In this document: positions 1-12,020 of the stretch, piece after piece
How the letters are laid out: the number at the start of each line of letters is the position of its first letter
How positions within the stretch are numbered: the stretch's first letter is position 1
Assembly: GCF_014673215.1 (NCBI RefSeq)
Contig: NZ_JACWMS010000005.1
Location: forward strand, 62,001-126,000
Reading direction: 5' to 3'
Length of the DNA: 64,000 nucleotides
Origin: Gordonia hankookensis
GTDB taxonomy: Bacteria; Actinomycetota; Actinomycetes; Mycobacteriales; Mycobacteriaceae
The notes under the pieces: generated by a model
What the model was told of the DNA's origin: nothing
Seen by the model: only the letters and a program-made list of their open reading frames with translations
The model's database searches: none
Translations under genes and position numbers: made by a program

Positions 1-355
1 GATGAGTTTCCCGGTCGCCGGGACACTGATGGTCGAGCCGACTGAGAGTGAGAATCTCGACGAACTCGATGCGTTCTGTGAGGCGATGATCGCCATTCGC
101 ACCGAGATCGACCGGGTCGGCTCGGGCGAATGGTCCGTCGACGACAACCCGTTGCGGGGAGCTCCGCACACCGCCGAGGCGCTGGTCGGGGACTGGGATC
201 ATCCGTATTCGCGAGAACTCGCGGTGTATCCGCTGGTACTTCCGTCGGCAGGCGGACGGGCCAAGGTGTGGCCTGCGGTGCGACGGATCGACAACGCCTT
301 CGGTGACCGGAATCTGGTGTGCAGTTGCCCACCGATCGAGGCGTTCAGCAGCTGA
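1..355 (+). CDS. gcvP: Glycine dehydrogenase (decarboxylating) GcvP, C-terminal end only
   Basis: This is the 3' end of the P-protein gene of the glycine cleavage system, the PLP enzyme that decarboxylates glycine and passes the aminomethyl group to lipoyl-GcvH. The reading frame is open from the window edge and ends with TGA at 353-355, giving about 117 residues. The C-terminal hallmark [17 protein letters not shown] is followed by a conserved IDRVGSGEW block and the end [12 protein letters not shown]. The methionine at position 2 is an internal residue, so the gene begins outside the window. In M. tuberculosis gcvB (Rv1832) also lies near glcB and ureABC, so the context supports the call. 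The PLP lysine is not in the visible part. Confidence 0.93.
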   Translation, partial: MSFPVAGTLMVEPTESENLDELDAFCEAMIAIRTEIDRVGSGEWSVDDNPLRGAPHTAEALVGDWDHPYSRELAVYPLVLPSAGGRAKVWPAVRRIDNAFGDRNLVCSCPPIEAFSS

Positions 356-386
356 GAGGCGCCCCCGGCGGCCTGAGAACTGCGGG

Positions 387-1616
387 TCAGCTACCGCCGG
401 GCTTGGGGCCGCTGTCGGGCCCATAGACGAGGCGATTGATGGTGACCGTCGCGGCGTCCTCGGGGTTCGGCATCGGGTTGTCGGTGATCGGGAACGTCAC
501 CGTTGCGTTCGGCTCGGGCATCGGGGCGTCGCCGCGGAATCCGAGTGCGGTGAGTTTGCCGAGCTGGTCCGGCTTGCTGACGAAGTCGAAGAACTCGGAC
601 ACCGCATCGGTCTGCTCGGGTGAGACCTGTGAACCCGCCATCCGGACGATCGGATAGTCGGCGATCGGGGTCGGTCCGTCCGGCACCACTTCGGAGAGCC
701 GTGCCGAGGTGTCCGAGCGGGTCAGCTGGAACAGCGACTGTTCCGTGATCGGCACCGCGTGGATCGGAGAGGTCGCCGGGTCGTCGGCGTCGGCGATCGA
801 GCGCGCGGCACCGGCCGCCGACCCGTCCGGCGACTGCGGGGCACCCGTCAGCATCGCGTCGACACTCGAGGCCACGCGAGGTGAGCTCGCGTCCTGCTCG
901 GTGAGCGCACCCGTGGTCCGGGTCACCTGCATCGCGACCGCCTGGGCCGACAGCGCGGTGGCGTCGGACTGCGCACCGGTGGGCATCGCGAGACGGATCG
1001 ACCCCCAGCTGCCCAGGCCGTAGTCGCCGAGGCTGCTGCTGCGTTTCTGCAGGGTGGGCAATTGCTGCCAGTCGAGTTTGCCGTCGAGGGCCTTGGCCAG
1101 CTGGGGTGCGGTGGCGAGCACGACCGGAGACGACACCAACGACGTGGGTTTGCCGTCGATCGCATCGGGCTTGGCCGTGGACAGGTCCGCCGTCCAGATC
1201 GATGACTGCGGAACCCAGGCAGCCGGATAGGCGCCGAGCGCCGCGGAATCCCACGTGCCTGCCAGTCCGTCGAGGGTGACCTTGGCATCGGCCGGTCGGA
1301 CCTCGATGGTCACGCAGTGATCTCGCACCACCGGTCGGGTCTTGGCGTAGTCCTGCGCGAGTGTCTTCAGCGGGCCGGCGATGTCGGGATCGGCGATCAC
1401 CGGGACCTTGGTCGTACCCTCGACGCAGTTCGCCGCGGCCTGATCACCTTGGCGGTCTATCCGGTCGCCGAGTTGCGCCCAGAGCAGCACCAGGGCGGCG
1501 ACCAGGATGATCGACAACAGGGAACCGACGAGGCCACGACTGACACCGCGACCGCGTACCCCCGCGCGACCGTCAGTACTTCGATGGTGTGCCAAGCCCC
1601 CCTGCCTTCCGCTCAT
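387..1616 (-). CDS. Membrane-anchored extracellular protein with a periplasmic-binding-like fold (Rv1836c-like)
   Basis: A protein of about 409 residues, counting from the ATG at 1616. It has a short basic cytoplasmic tail, one transmembrane segment at about residues 29-48 (LVGSLLSIILVAALVLLWAQ), and a large outer domain. The outer domain reads like a type II solute-binding fold: a VPVIADPDIAGPLKTLA start, WVPQSSIW and SPVVLATAP, and a late block on a 'FFDFVSKPDQLGKLTALGFR' theme typical of phosphate/sulfate-binding-like domains. It lies next to glcB, as Rv1836c does in M. tuberculosis. As I remember, that homologue carries an additional C-terminal von Willebrand A domain; none is visible here. 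An in-frame TTG at 1658 is an alternative start. Ligand and role are unknown. Confidence 0.7.
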   Translation of the reverse strand: MSGRQGGLAHHRSTDGRAGVRGRGVSRGLVGSLLSIILVAALVLLWAQLGDRIDRQGDQAAANCVEGTTKVPVIADPDIAGPLKTLAQDYAKTRPVVRDHCVTIEVRPADAKVTLDGLAGTWDSAALGAYPAAWVPQSSIWTADLSTAKPDAIDGKPTSLVSSPVVLATAPQLAKALDGKLDWQQLPTLQKRSSSLGDYGLGSWGSIRLAMPTGAQSDATALSAQAVAMQVTRTTGALTEQDASSPRVASSVDAMLTGAPQSPDGSAAGAARSIADADDPATSPIHAVPITEQSLFQLTRSDTSARLSEVVPDGPTPIADYPIVRMAGSQVSPEQTDAVSEFFDFVSKPDQLGKLTALGFRGDAPMPEPNATVTFPITDNPMPNPEDAATVTINRLVYGPDSGPKPGGS

Positions 1617-1730
1617 CGGGCCGACGTCCACCCCGGTCCCGTTTGACCGGGGTGACAACGGACGACGATAGCGGAGATCGCGGTGCCGGCACCATGGCGG
1701 GGGCTGTGCGAATGCTCGGGAGCCCGCCCG

Positions 1731-3908
1731 TCAGGCGTTGGCGGCCTTGAACTCGCGCCGCTTGCGATGCAGGATCGGCTCGGTGTAGCCGCTCGGTTGC
1801 TTCGCACCTTCGAGGATAAGCTCCTTGGCCGCCTGGAAGGCGATGTTGGAGTCGAAATCGGGTGCCATCGGGCGATATGTGGCGTCGCCTGCGTTCTGTC
1901 GGTCGACCACCGGGGCCATCCGTTCGAGCGATGCCACGATGTCGGATTCGGTCACGATGCCGTGATGGAGCCAGTTGGCCAGCAGCTGGCTGGAGATCCG
2001 CAGGGTGGCACGGTCTTCCATCAGCGCGATGTCGTGGATGTCAGGCACCTTGGAGCAGCCGACGCCCTGGTCGACCCAGCGGACCACATAGCCGAGGATG
2101 GACTGGCAGTTGTTGTCGAGCTCTTCCTTCTTCTCCTCGGCCGACCAGTCGGTCTTCGGCGCGAGCGGGATCGTGAGGATGTCGTCGACCGATGCCGGAT
2201 CACGCTTGGCGATCTCGTCCTGGCGCTCGAAGACGTCGACGAGGTGGTAGTGCAGCGCATGCAGGGTCGCAGCGGTGGGCGACGGCACCCATGCGGTGGT
2301 GGCGCCTGCCTTCGGGTGACCGATCTTCTGCTCGAGCATGTCGTGCATCAGGTCCGGCATCGCCCACATGCCCTTGCCGATCTGCGCCTTGTGCTGCAGC
2401 CCGGCGTGCAGTCCGGTGTCGACGTTGAAGTCCTCATACGCCTTGATCCACTTCTGCTGCTTCATGTCGCCCTTGCGGATCATCGCGCCGGCTTCCATGG
2501 AGGTGTGGATCTCGTCGCCGGTGCGGTCGAGGAAGCCGGTGTTGATGAACACCACGCGATCCTCGGCGGCCTTGATGCACGCCTTGAGATTGACGGTGGT
2601 GCGTCGCTCCTCGTCCATGATGCCGACCTTGAGGGTGTTCTCCGGCAGGCCGAGAACCTTCTCCACCCGATCGAAGAGTTCGACGGTGAACGCGACCTCG
2701 TCGGGTCCGTGCATCTTGGGCTTCACGATGTAGATCGACCCGGTCCGGGAGTTCTGCTGTCCCTGCGGGGACATGCCGTGGATGCCGATCAACGACGTGA
2801 AGAGTCCGTCGAGGATCCCCTCGGGGACCTCGTTGCCGTCGGCGTCGAGAATCGCACTGTTGGTCATCAGGTGCCCGACGTTGCGCACGAACAGCAGGGA
2901 ACGTCCATGCAGGTCGAAACCGGAACCGTCGGGTGCGGTGTACTCGCGGTTACCGTTGAGGACGCGGGTGAAGGTCTTGCCGCCCTTGGCGACCTCCTCG
3001 CTGAGGTCACCCTTGTTGAGACCCAGCCAGTTCCGGTAGCCGAGCACCTTGTCGTCGGCGTCGACCGCGGCGACCGAATCCTCGAAGTCCATGATGGTGG
3101 TGATCGCCGACTCCACGACGACGTCCTTCACCCCGGCCGGATCCGTCGAGCCGATCGGCGACGACGGATCGATCTCGATGTCGAGGTAGAGGCCGTTGTT
3201 GCGCAACAGGATCGACGTCGGGGCGGCGGCCTCGCCGCGGTAGCCCGTGAACGCCGACGGATCGGCGAGGGTGGAGGTCGTGCCGTCGGCAAGCGTGACC
3301 TGGACGGCGGAGTCGACCACCGCGAACGCGGTCACGTCGGTGTAGCTGCACTGCTCGAGCGGGACGGCCTTGTCCAGGAAGTCCTTCGCGTACGCGATGA
3401 CCTTGTCGCCGCGCACCTTGTTGTAGGAGGAGCCCTTCTCGGCGCCGCCGGTCTCGGGGATGGCGTCGGTGCCGTACAGGGCGTCGTAGAGCGAGCCCCA
3501 TCGGGCGTTGGAGGCGTTGAGTGCGAAGCGCGCGTTGAGGATCGGGACCACCAGCTGCGGTCCCGCCGTCTCGGCGATCTCACGGTCGACGTTCTCGGTC
3601 CCGATCTGGAAGTCGGCGGGCGGATCGACCAGGTAGCCGATCTCGGTGAGGAACGCCTTGTAGGTGTCGAAGTCCAGATCGCCGGCGGTCGCGGGATGGT
3701 CGCGATGCCACTGGTCGATCTTCGCCTGCAGATCGTCGCGCACGGACAGCAGTTCACGGTTGCGGGGCGCCAGGTCGGTGATCACCGAGGCCGCACCCGT
3801 CCAGAAGGTGTCGGGGTCTACACCGGTGCCGGGCAACGCCTCGTTGTTGATGAAGTCGTACAGGACGGAAGCGACCTGCAGCCCGTTGACGTTGATCCGG
3901 TCAGACAT
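1731..3908 (-). CDS. glcB: Malate synthase G
   Basis: The enzyme condenses glyoxylate with acetyl-CoA to give malate, the second step of the glyoxylate shunt, in the cytosol. The product is about 725 residues, the usual size of the G isoform, and begins [19 protein letters not shown], very like M. tuberculosis GlcB. I chose the ATG at 3908 rather than one 36 bp upstream because an AGAAAGG ribosome site precedes it and homologues start there. Visible motifs include [18 protein letters not shown], the metal/CoA block [34 protein letters not shown] and [11 protein letters not shown]. It is transcribed away from the upstream gene at 4022, with 113 bp between them. A nearby gcvP suggests shared glycine/glyoxylate metabolism, but this is only positional. 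Confidence 0.97.
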   Translation of the reverse strand: MSDRINVNGLQVASVLYDFINNEALPGTGVDPDTFWTGAASVITDLAPRNRELLSVRDDLQAKIDQWHRDHPATAGDLDFDTYKAFLTEIGYLVDPPADFQIGTENVDREIAETAGPQLVVPILNARFALNASNARWGSLYDALYGTDAIPETGGAEKGSSYNKVRGDKVIAYAKDFLDKAVPLEQCSYTDVTAFAVVDSAVQVTLADGTTSTLADPSAFTGYRGEAAAPTSILLRNNGLYLDIEIDPSSPIGSTDPAGVKDVVVESAITTIMDFEDSVAAVDADDKVLGYRNWLGLNKGDLSEEVAKGGKTFTRVLNGNREYTAPDGSGFDLHGRSLLFVRNVGHLMTNSAILDADGNEVPEGILDGLFTSLIGIHGMSPQGQQNSRTGSIYIVKPKMHGPDEVAFTVELFDRVEKVLGLPENTLKVGIMDEERRTTVNLKACIKAAEDRVVFINTGFLDRTGDEIHTSMEAGAMIRKGDMKQQKWIKAYEDFNVDTGLHAGLQHKAQIGKGMWAMPDLMHDMLEQKIGHPKAGATTAWVPSPTAATLHALHYHLVDVFERQDEIAKRDPASVDDILTIPLAPKTDWSAEEKKEELDNNCQSILGYVVRWVDQGVGCSKVPDIHDIALMEDRATLRISSQLLANWLHHGIVTESDIVASLERMAPVVDRQNAGDATYRPMAPDFDSNIAFQAAKELILEGAKQPSGYTEPILHRKRREFKAANA

Positions 3909-4021
3909 GACAGCCTTTCTCCAGCGGTGAATCGACACGTTCATGCTACTCGTCGGTAATCTGCCCCGACACCGGGTATCCGGGCAGGTCCGAGACGGGC
4001 GAGAAGGTCAGTTGACGGAGC

Positions 4022-4912
4022 TCACAGTCGGTTCGAAAGTGCGAGTAGATCGCTCAGGCGTTGTGACAGTGCCGCCCGCAACTCCCTGCCGTCCTCGGCG
4101 ATGGCGGACTGTTCGCGCACATACTGCGCGCGTCCTGCCGCGGTCTCGACGGGCACCGGCTCGTAACCCAGCGCCCTGAGGTCGTAGGGGCTAGCCCGCA
4201 TGTCGAGCTCCCGTGCGCGCAGGGCGGATCGGAAGCAGGCGAGGGTGAGGTCGGAGTCGATCAGCGGCGCGAGTGTGAAGCACGCCCGATAGAGGTCCAT
4301 CGTCGTGTGCAGACATCCGGGCTGCTCGTCGTGCACCTGCCGGTCCCGGGTCAGCTCGGCCTCGTTTCGCGGCCGTGCCTCCGGCGTGAAGAACCGGAAC
4401 GCATCGAAATGCGTACAGCGCAGTGGCATCTCCTCGACGACGGCATCGGTCCCGGCCCGTCCGAGACGCAGCGGGACGTCGTGGCGCTTCTCGGCGCTCC
4501 GGTAGACCATCGCCCACTCGTGCAGGCCGAAGCACCCGAGGCGCGCGGGGCGTGACGCGGTCGCGTGCAGGAGTGCGGCCGTGGCACCGACGGCACCTAC
4601 GCGGTCGCGGAGGTATCCGGGATCCACCGTCACCGCGTCGCCGACGCGATGGTAGCCGCGCAGACCGAGGAGTTCGTCGCCGTCCTCGAGGTGGACGCCG
4701 AAGCCCGGATGCCATCTCCTCACGTGTGCGGGACGAGACGAGTAGAAGGTGAACAGGAAGTCGATGACGGGATGCTTCGCGCCGTTCTTGCGGGCTCGCA
4801 GGTACGGCCCGATCAGGTCGTCGACGCGGGCACGGTGATCGTCGCGCCGAGCGCGCCATTGTGTCGAGGTCAGATGTCGGCTCGTGGCGCGACGCATCTC
4901 CGTCGATGTCAT
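4022..4912 (-). CDS. Conserved actinobacterial protein, often annotated '3-methyladenine DNA glycosylase'
   Basis: A soluble protein of 296 residues starting MTSTEMRRATSRHLTSTQW at the ATG at 4912. It begins 5 bp after the upstream CNNM gene ends (4917) and is probably in the same operon. Conserved-looking blocks are KHPVIDFLFTFYSSRP, RRWHPGFGVHLEDGDE, LGCFGLHEWAMVY and HTTMDLYRACFTLAPL, rich in aromatic and His residues. Homologues in mycobacteria and Gordonia often carry the label 3-methyladenine DNA glycosylase. I cannot see a helix-hairpin-helix or an AAG/TagA active-site pattern that would justify it, so the label should be treated as unproven. No signal peptide or membrane segment is visible. 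Confidence 0.72.
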   Translation of the reverse strand: MTSTEMRRATSRHLTSTQWRARRDDHRARVDDLIGPYLRARKNGAKHPVIDFLFTFYSSRPAHVRRWHPGFGVHLEDGDELLGLRGYHRVGDAVTVDPGYLRDRVGAVGATAALLHATASRPARLGCFGLHEWAMVYRSAEKRHDVPLRLGRAGTDAVVEEMPLRCTHFDAFRFFTPEARPRNEAELTRDRQVHDEQPGCLHTTMDLYRACFTLAPLIDSDLTLACFRSALRARELDMRASPYDLRALGYEPVPVETAAGRAQYVREQSAIAEDGRELRAALSQRLSDLLALSNRL

Positions 4913-4916
4913 CGGT

Positions 4917-5993
4917 TCACACCCGGTGGGTCTCGTCACGGACATTGCCGACGAACTCCTCGACGAGGTCGGCGAGCGCGACGATGCCGACCGTCCGTCC
5001 GGAGTCGTCGACCACCGCACCGATGTGGGCGCTCGTGCGCCGCAATGCCGCGGTCGCCTCGTCGAGCGGGGTGGTCGATGCGATCACCGGTAGCGGACGG
5101 ATCTTGTCGATGCCGATGATGGTGTCCGGACCGATCCGCTCGTCGAGGATCTCGTCCAGCACGTCTTTGAGGTGGAGATATCCGGTGAACGTCCCGTCGG
5201 GACCGCGCACCGGAAAGCGCGAGAACCCGGTGTCGCTGACCGCGTGCTCGACCGCCCCGAGTGTCGGCCCGGTGCCGCCGGTCTCGGAATCGACCTCCAC
5301 GCCGACGCTGTGCATCTGTTCCAGGGAGATCATCACCTCGCTCACGGTGCGGCCCACCGACTGCAGTGCGCGGGTCAGTCGCTCGTGTTCTTCGGCGTCG
5401 ATGAGACCTTCCTGCTTCGACTCACCGAGCATCTGCGCGAGTTCGCCGGCGGAGACCGCCGAGTCGAGCTCGTCCTTGGGTTGTACACGCATCAGGCGCA
5501 GCGACGAGTTCGCCAGCCAGTTGTAGAAGGCGATCAGGGGGCGCGCCATGCGGATGAACGCGAGATGTGCGGGCACCAGGAGCATGGCGGAGCGCTCGGG
5601 GCCGGCCAGCGCGATGTTCTTGGGCACCATCTCGCCGATGAGGATGTGCAGGACCACCACGAGCGACAGGGCGACGGCGAACGAGATCGGGTGCAGCAGG
5701 GCTTCCGGCACATGTGCCAGATGCAAGGGTTTCTCGATCAGATGCGCGACCGCGGGCTCGCCGACGCGACCGAGCAGGATCGAGCAGATGGTGATGCCCA
5801 GCTGTGCACCGGCCAGCATCAGTGACAGACGTTCGCCTGCCCTGATCACCGTCCGGGCACGCTTCTTGCCACTTTCCTCGAGCGCTTCGAGGCGGTCGCG
5901 GCGCGCGGAGATGAGCGAGAACTCGGCACCGACGAAGAATGCGTTGCCGCCGAGCAGCACGATCGTGAGGAGGACGGCCCAGACGTCGTTCAC
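4917..5993 (-). CDS. CNNM/HlyC-type DUF21 and CBS-pair membrane protein (Rv1841c-like)
   Basis: A 358-residue member of the CNNM/CorC family, linked in other bacteria to Mg2+ efflux or other divalent-cation handling. The N-terminal DUF21 domain (about residues 1-180) contains VWAVLLTIVLLGGNAFFVGA, AGAQLGITICSILLGRVGEP and the signature IGEMVPKNIALAGPE. A CBS pair follows at about 205-350 (FSRFPVRGPDGTFTGYLHLK, and GAVVDDSGRTVGIVALADL). It lacks the CorC_HlyC C-terminal domain present in its neighbour. The start is GTG at 5993, overlapping the upstream stop codon by 4 bp (GTGA), so the two are translationally coupled. The paired arrangement matches Rv1841c-Rv1842c. Older names such as 'hemolysin' are not functional evidence. 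Confidence 0.88.
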   Translation of the reverse strand: MNDVWAVLLTIVLLGGNAFFVGAEFSLISARRDRLEALEESGKKRARTVIRAGERLSLMLAGAQLGITICSILLGRVGEPAVAHLIEKPLHLAHVPEALLHPISFAVALSLVVVLHILIGEMVPKNIALAGPERSAMLLVPAHLAFIRMARPLIAFYNWLANSSLRLMRVQPKDELDSAVSAGELAQMLGESKQEGLIDAEEHERLTRALQSVGRTVSEVMISLEQMHSVGVEVDSETGGTGPTLGAVEHAVSDTGFSRFPVRGPDGTFTGYLHLKDVLDEILDERIGPDTIIGIDKIRPLPVIASTTPLDEATAALRRTSAHIGAVVDDSGRTVGIVALADLVEEFVGNVRDETHRV

Positions 5994-7492
5994 TCCGTGC
6001 CCCGATCTATTCCGCTGCGACCGAGGGGCGTGTCGTCGGAGGGGGTGCTGTCGGGTGGGATGTCGTCGAGTCGCACGTCGTCGTGTTGGATGTCGTGCTG
6101 GATGTCGCCGTGCCGGATGTCGTCGCGGACGGGGCGTAACGAGACCACATCGATTCGGCGACCGTCCATCTGCGTCACGGTCGCACGCCAGGTGATCTCG
6201 GTACCCGGCAGGGGCTCGTCCTCGTCGTCCTCGTCGTCGTCTCCGCCGATCGATCGGGTCGGCAGCTCGACGGCGTCGCCGACCTCGGGTATCCGTCCGA
6301 GGCAGAACATCACCAGGCCGCCGAGTGTGTCGTAGGACCCCTCCGGAGCCCGATAGCCGGTGGCGTCGGTCAGTTCGTCGATGCGGAGCAATCCGGAGCA
6401 CAGGAATCCGTCGCCGTCGACCGCGACATCGGCGCGTTCGTGGTCGTGCTCGTCGGTCACATCGCCGAGGATCTCCTCGATCAGGTCCTCGGTGGTGACG
6501 ATGCCCGCGGTCCCGCCGTACTCATCGATCACCACGCACAGCTCCATGCCGTCGGCGCGGATTCGTTCCATCAGGGCGTCGCCGTCGAGGCTGGTCGGGA
6601 CGCGGGGGACCGGCCGCGCGATGGATGCGACCGTCGTGTCGCCGGCGTGTTCGGGCGCGACGGTGAAGGCCTGCTTGATGTGGACGACGCCCACGAGGTC
6701 GTCGAGATCGCCGTCGATCACGACCGGGAACCGGGAGTGACCCGTGCGCGACGACGCCATCACCAGATCGCGGATGTTGTCGTCGCGGTCGAGACAGTCG
6801 ACCGTCACCCGCGGGGTCATCAGGTCCTCGGCGCTGAGCTCACCGAACTTGAGTGAGCGGTCGACGAGCGCCGCGGTGTCCTCGTCGATGGACCCCTGGC
6901 GGGCCGAGTTGCGTACCAGCGACACGAGTTCCTGGGGCGACCGGGCAGACCGCAACTCCTCGGCGGGTTCGATGCCCAGTCGGCGGACGATCCAGTTCGC
7001 CGAGCCGTTCAGGCCGTTGATCGCCCAGCGGAAGGTCGCCGAGAACACGGTCATCGGACCAGACGTCGCGCGGGCGACGGCGAGCGACTTGGCGATGGCC
7101 AGATTCTTCGGGATCAGCTCGCCGAGCACCATCGACAGCGAGGTGGCGATGATCAGTGCGAGCGCCAGCGAGATCCCGGACGCCAGTGAGTCGCTCACGC
7201 CCGCCGAGGTCAGTGCCGGGGTGAAGATGCGTGCCAACACCGGCTCGGCGATGTAACCGGTGATCAGCGTGGTGATGGTGATGCCGAGCTGCGCACCGGA
7301 CAGTTGGAACGACAAGGTCGCGTGCGCCCGCTGGACCAGGCGAGATCGGCGGTCGCCGTTGGTGGCGACGTCGTCGGAGATGGTGGATCGTTCGAGCGCG
7401 GTCAGTGAGAACTCCGCGGCGACGAACAGTGCGGTGCCGAGCGTCAGCGCGACGAAGCCGACGAGACCGGCGATGAGGAGGGCTGTCTCCAC
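5990..7492 (-). CDS. CNNM/HlyC-type DUF21, CBS-pair and CorC_HlyC membrane protein (Rv1842c-like)
   Basis: A 500-residue CNNM family protein, a candidate cation (Mg2+/Co2+) transporter or regulator in the plasma membrane. The order of domains is DUF21 at about 1-190 (SGAQLGITITTLITGYIAEP, then LGELIPKNLAIAKS), a CBS pair at about 215-340 (HSRFPVVIDGDLDDLVGVVH, and CVVIDEYGGTAGIVTTEDLI), and a CorC_HlyC domain at about 360-440 (TLGGLVMFCLGRIPEVGDAV). The last 45 residues or so form an unusual Asp/His/Ile-rich tail built from imperfect DIxHD/DDI repeats, preceded by an acidic DDDEDDEDE run. It starts 3 bp after guaB1 ends and overlaps the next CNNM gene by 4 bp, so guaB1, this gene and the following two are probably one transcript. 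Confidence 0.9.
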   Translation of the reverse strand: METALLIAGLVGFVALTLGTALFVAAEFSLTALERSTISDDVATNGDRRSRLVQRAHATLSFQLSGAQLGITITTLITGYIAEPVLARIFTPALTSAGVSDSLASGISLALALIIATSLSMVLGELIPKNLAIAKSLAVARATSGPMTVFSATFRWAINGLNGSANWIVRRLGIEPAEELRSARSPQELVSLVRNSARQGSIDEDTAALVDRSLKFGELSAEDLMTPRVTVDCLDRDDNIRDLVMASSRTGHSRFPVVIDGDLDDLVGVVHIKQAFTVAPEHAGDTTVASIARPVPRVPTSLDGDALMERIRADGMELCVVIDEYGGTAGIVTTEDLIEEILGDVTDEHDHERADVAVDGDGFLCSGLLRIDELTDATGYRAPEGSYDTLGGLVMFCLGRIPEVGDAVELPTRSIGGDDDEDDEDEPLPGTEITWRATVTQMDGRRIDVVSLRPVRDDIRHGDIQHDIQHDDVRLDDIPPDSTPSDDTPLGRSGIDRGTE

Positions 7493-7495
7493 CCC

Positions 7496-10446
<2,951 letters not shown>

Positions 10447-10500
10447 GGCCTCAAGCCTATTGCCTTCGCGATCGCACCACGAGCGGGAGGGTGGTGTGAC

Positions 10501-11451
10501 TCACGCGGCCGAGATCAGTCGGCTGAGTTCGGTCAGCCACGGGATCGCCACCGCGAGAGTCGGGACCACCAGGATCGCCGCCGCGGCGGAGTAGGCCGAC
10601 AGTGCGAGCAGTCGGGTCGGCCGTTCATCGCGGAGCCGGCGGATTCTGGCCAGCGTGGTGGGGCCGCCGACCGCCATCGCGCCGCGCGGGGCCACCGCAT
10701 CCGCGCAGGCGACGAGTGCGCGGCCGAGGGTGGTGGGAGCGGTGGCCCGGACGGCCTGGTCGTCGGCGAGTGCCTCGACCAGCAGTTCGACCGCACCGAG
10801 TGCCGAACTGCTCCGGACGACGCGGGGGAAGGCCTCGTGCACGGCGATGAACGCTTCGAGCACGAGGTCGTGGCGGGCGCGCAGATGGGCGCGCTCATGG
10901 GTGAGGACGGCGGTCAGTTCGTCGCGGGAGAGCCGCGCGACGACCCCTTCGCTGACCACGACGCGCTGTCGGAGACCGGGTAGGCAGTAGGCGAGGGGCT
11001 GCTCGACATCGATCATGCGGACGTCGCTGGCGAACAGCGGATGCGACGCGTCGCTGCGATCACACCGGTCCAGGATGTCGATCAACTGGCGATGGGCGTA
11101 GCGACGGGCGCGGGTGCGCACACCGACCCGGATCACGGTGTACATCAGTCGCGCGCCGACCATCAGGGTCAGGGCGAAGACACCGACGAGCGTCAGCCAC
11201 AAGGGCAGTCCGAGCCGGTCGATCTCGTCGAACGGGTTCGTGGTCGGGGCGCCGTCGGGTCCCGGGGTCAGCAGATTCGCGGCGATCGCCAGGCCGCAAC
11301 TGAACGCGGACAGCACACCGGCCAGAGCAATGGCCTGCCACAGCGTCATCGCTGCCCGAGGTGCCTTGACCGGCCAGGATGCGCGGGACAGAGCCTCCGC
11401 TGCCGGACCGACGAGCACCAGGGTCAGGATGCCGAAGAAGAGCGCAGTCAT
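10501..11451 (-). CDS. M56 family (BlaR1-type) integral membrane metallopeptidase
   Basis: A 316-residue membrane peptidase. Hydrophobic segments lie at about 1-20, 37-60, 84-106 and 280-305. The zinc motif HERAH (in LTAVLTHERAHLRARHDLV) and the distal ligand region EALADDQAVR are intact. In BlaR1 systems the peptidase cleaves the BlaI repressor after a beta-lactam signal. This protein has no penicillin-binding sensor domain, like mycobacterial Rv1845c, so the inducing signal is not evident. It follows blaI (start at 11904) by 54 bp on the same strand, which supports a repressor/anti-repressor pair. Confidence 0.88.
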   Translation of the reverse strand: MTALFFGILTLVLVGPAAEALSRASWPVKAPRAAMTLWQAIALAGVLSAFSCGLAIAANLLTPGPDGAPTTNPFDEIDRLGLPLWLTLVGVFALTLMVGARLMYTVIRVGVRTRARRYAHRQLIDILDRCDRSDASHPLFASDVRMIDVEQPLAYCLPGLRQRVVVSEGVVARLSRDELTAVLTHERAHLRARHDLVLEAFIAVHEAFPRVVRSSSALGAVELLVEALADDQAVRATAPTTLGRALVACADAVAPRGAMAVGGPTTLARIRRLRDERPTRLLALSAYSAAAAILVVPTLAVAIPWLTELSRLISAA

Positions 11452-11505
11452 CGGAACTGTCCTTGCGTGGGCTGTGTGAAGTCGCTGCTGGCGTCTGGGC
11501 CGAAT

Positions 11506-11904
11506 CTATCCTGTTTCCCCGGCTCCCCGGACGGCTTCGAGTTCATCGAGCGCGTGTCGTAGGGCGGCGGCCTCGTCGGCACCGACCCGGCCGACGAAGG
11601 AGACCAGAGCGGCATGACGCGATCCGGGCGCCTCGGCCTCCGACAACGCGTCGACCATGAGGCTCGCCACCAGATCCTCCCGAGGGTGGGTGGGCTGGTA
11701 CTTGTGCGCACGGTCGTCGCGGATCTGCGTGACCAGATTCTTCTTGGCCAACCGCTGGAGCACCGTCATCACCGTGGTGTACGCCAGCGAGCGGTCGCGG
11801 GAGAGCGACTCGTGCACCTGCCGCACCGTCTGGGGGGTCGGGCTGGCCCACAGGGTGTCCATGACGGCGCGCTCGAGGTCGCCCAGTCCGTTCATTCTTT
11901 TCAT
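11506..11904 (-). CDS. blaI: BlaI/MecI-type transcriptional repressor
   Basis: A 132-residue winged-helix repressor, MKRMNGLGDLERAVMDTLW, very close to M. tuberculosis BlaI (Rv1846c). The helix-turn-helix region contains PTPQTVRQVHESLSRD and AYTTVMTVLQRLAKKNLV, where the MecI family carries its recognition helix and wing. The C-terminal half (about 75-130) would be the dimerisation domain and protease target. I chose the ATG at 11904, with GGAAG and AGGAGA upstream; an ATG at 11895 and one further upstream (11934) are possible. The gene heads an operon with the M56 peptidase and is divergent from the IdeR-box promoter at 11986. I looked for a TACA-nn-TGTA operator before the gene and did not find a clear one. 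Confidence 0.93.
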   Translation of the reverse strand: MKRMNGLGDLERAVMDTLWASPTPQTVRQVHESLSRDRSLAYTTVMTVLQRLAKKNLVTQIRDDRAHKYQPTHPREDLVASLMVDALSEAEAPGSRHAALVSFVGRVGADEAAALRHALDELEAVRGAGETG

Positions 11905-11985
11905 TTTACTTCCGCTTCTCCTGTCCGCCCACATGGGACGTCACCCGTGTTTCCATCCCTGGTCACCCTCGTTTTGCACAACCCC

Positions 11986-12015
11986 TTGACAATATTGGTA
12001 AGGCTATCCTACATT
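11986..12015 (+). promoter_or_regulatory. Sigma-70-type promoter overlapped by an IdeR/DtxR box
   Basis: A consensus -35 TTGACA (11986-11991) is followed after 18 bp by a -10-like TACATT (12010-12015). The 19-bp stretch 11994-12012, ATTGGTAAGGCTATCCTAC, matches the mycobacterial IdeR consensus TTAGGTTAGGCTAACCTAA at 14 of 19 positions by eye, including the central AGGCTA and the flanking GGT and CCTA. The box covers the spacer and reaches into the -10 element, so iron-loaded IdeR should block transcription. It drives the predicted transcript at 12021-12118 rather than blaI, which is divergent. Binding is inferred. Confidence 0.68.
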
Positions 12016-12020
12016 TATCC

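Noticed and set aside
1683-3959. Open frame of 758 codons on the plus strand, opposite glcB
   Set aside because: It is the antisense shadow of malate synthase. The high GC content suppresses stop codons, and the translated sequence is Arg/Asp/Val-rich without any family motif.
4022-4912. DNA repair glycosylase function implied by the common family name
   Set aside because: No glycosylase motif was recognised, so the function was left open.
11905-11985. BlaI operator (TACA-nn-TGTA type) before blaI
   Set aside because: No convincing symmetric match was found by eye; the only strong signal in the gap is the IdeR-type box.
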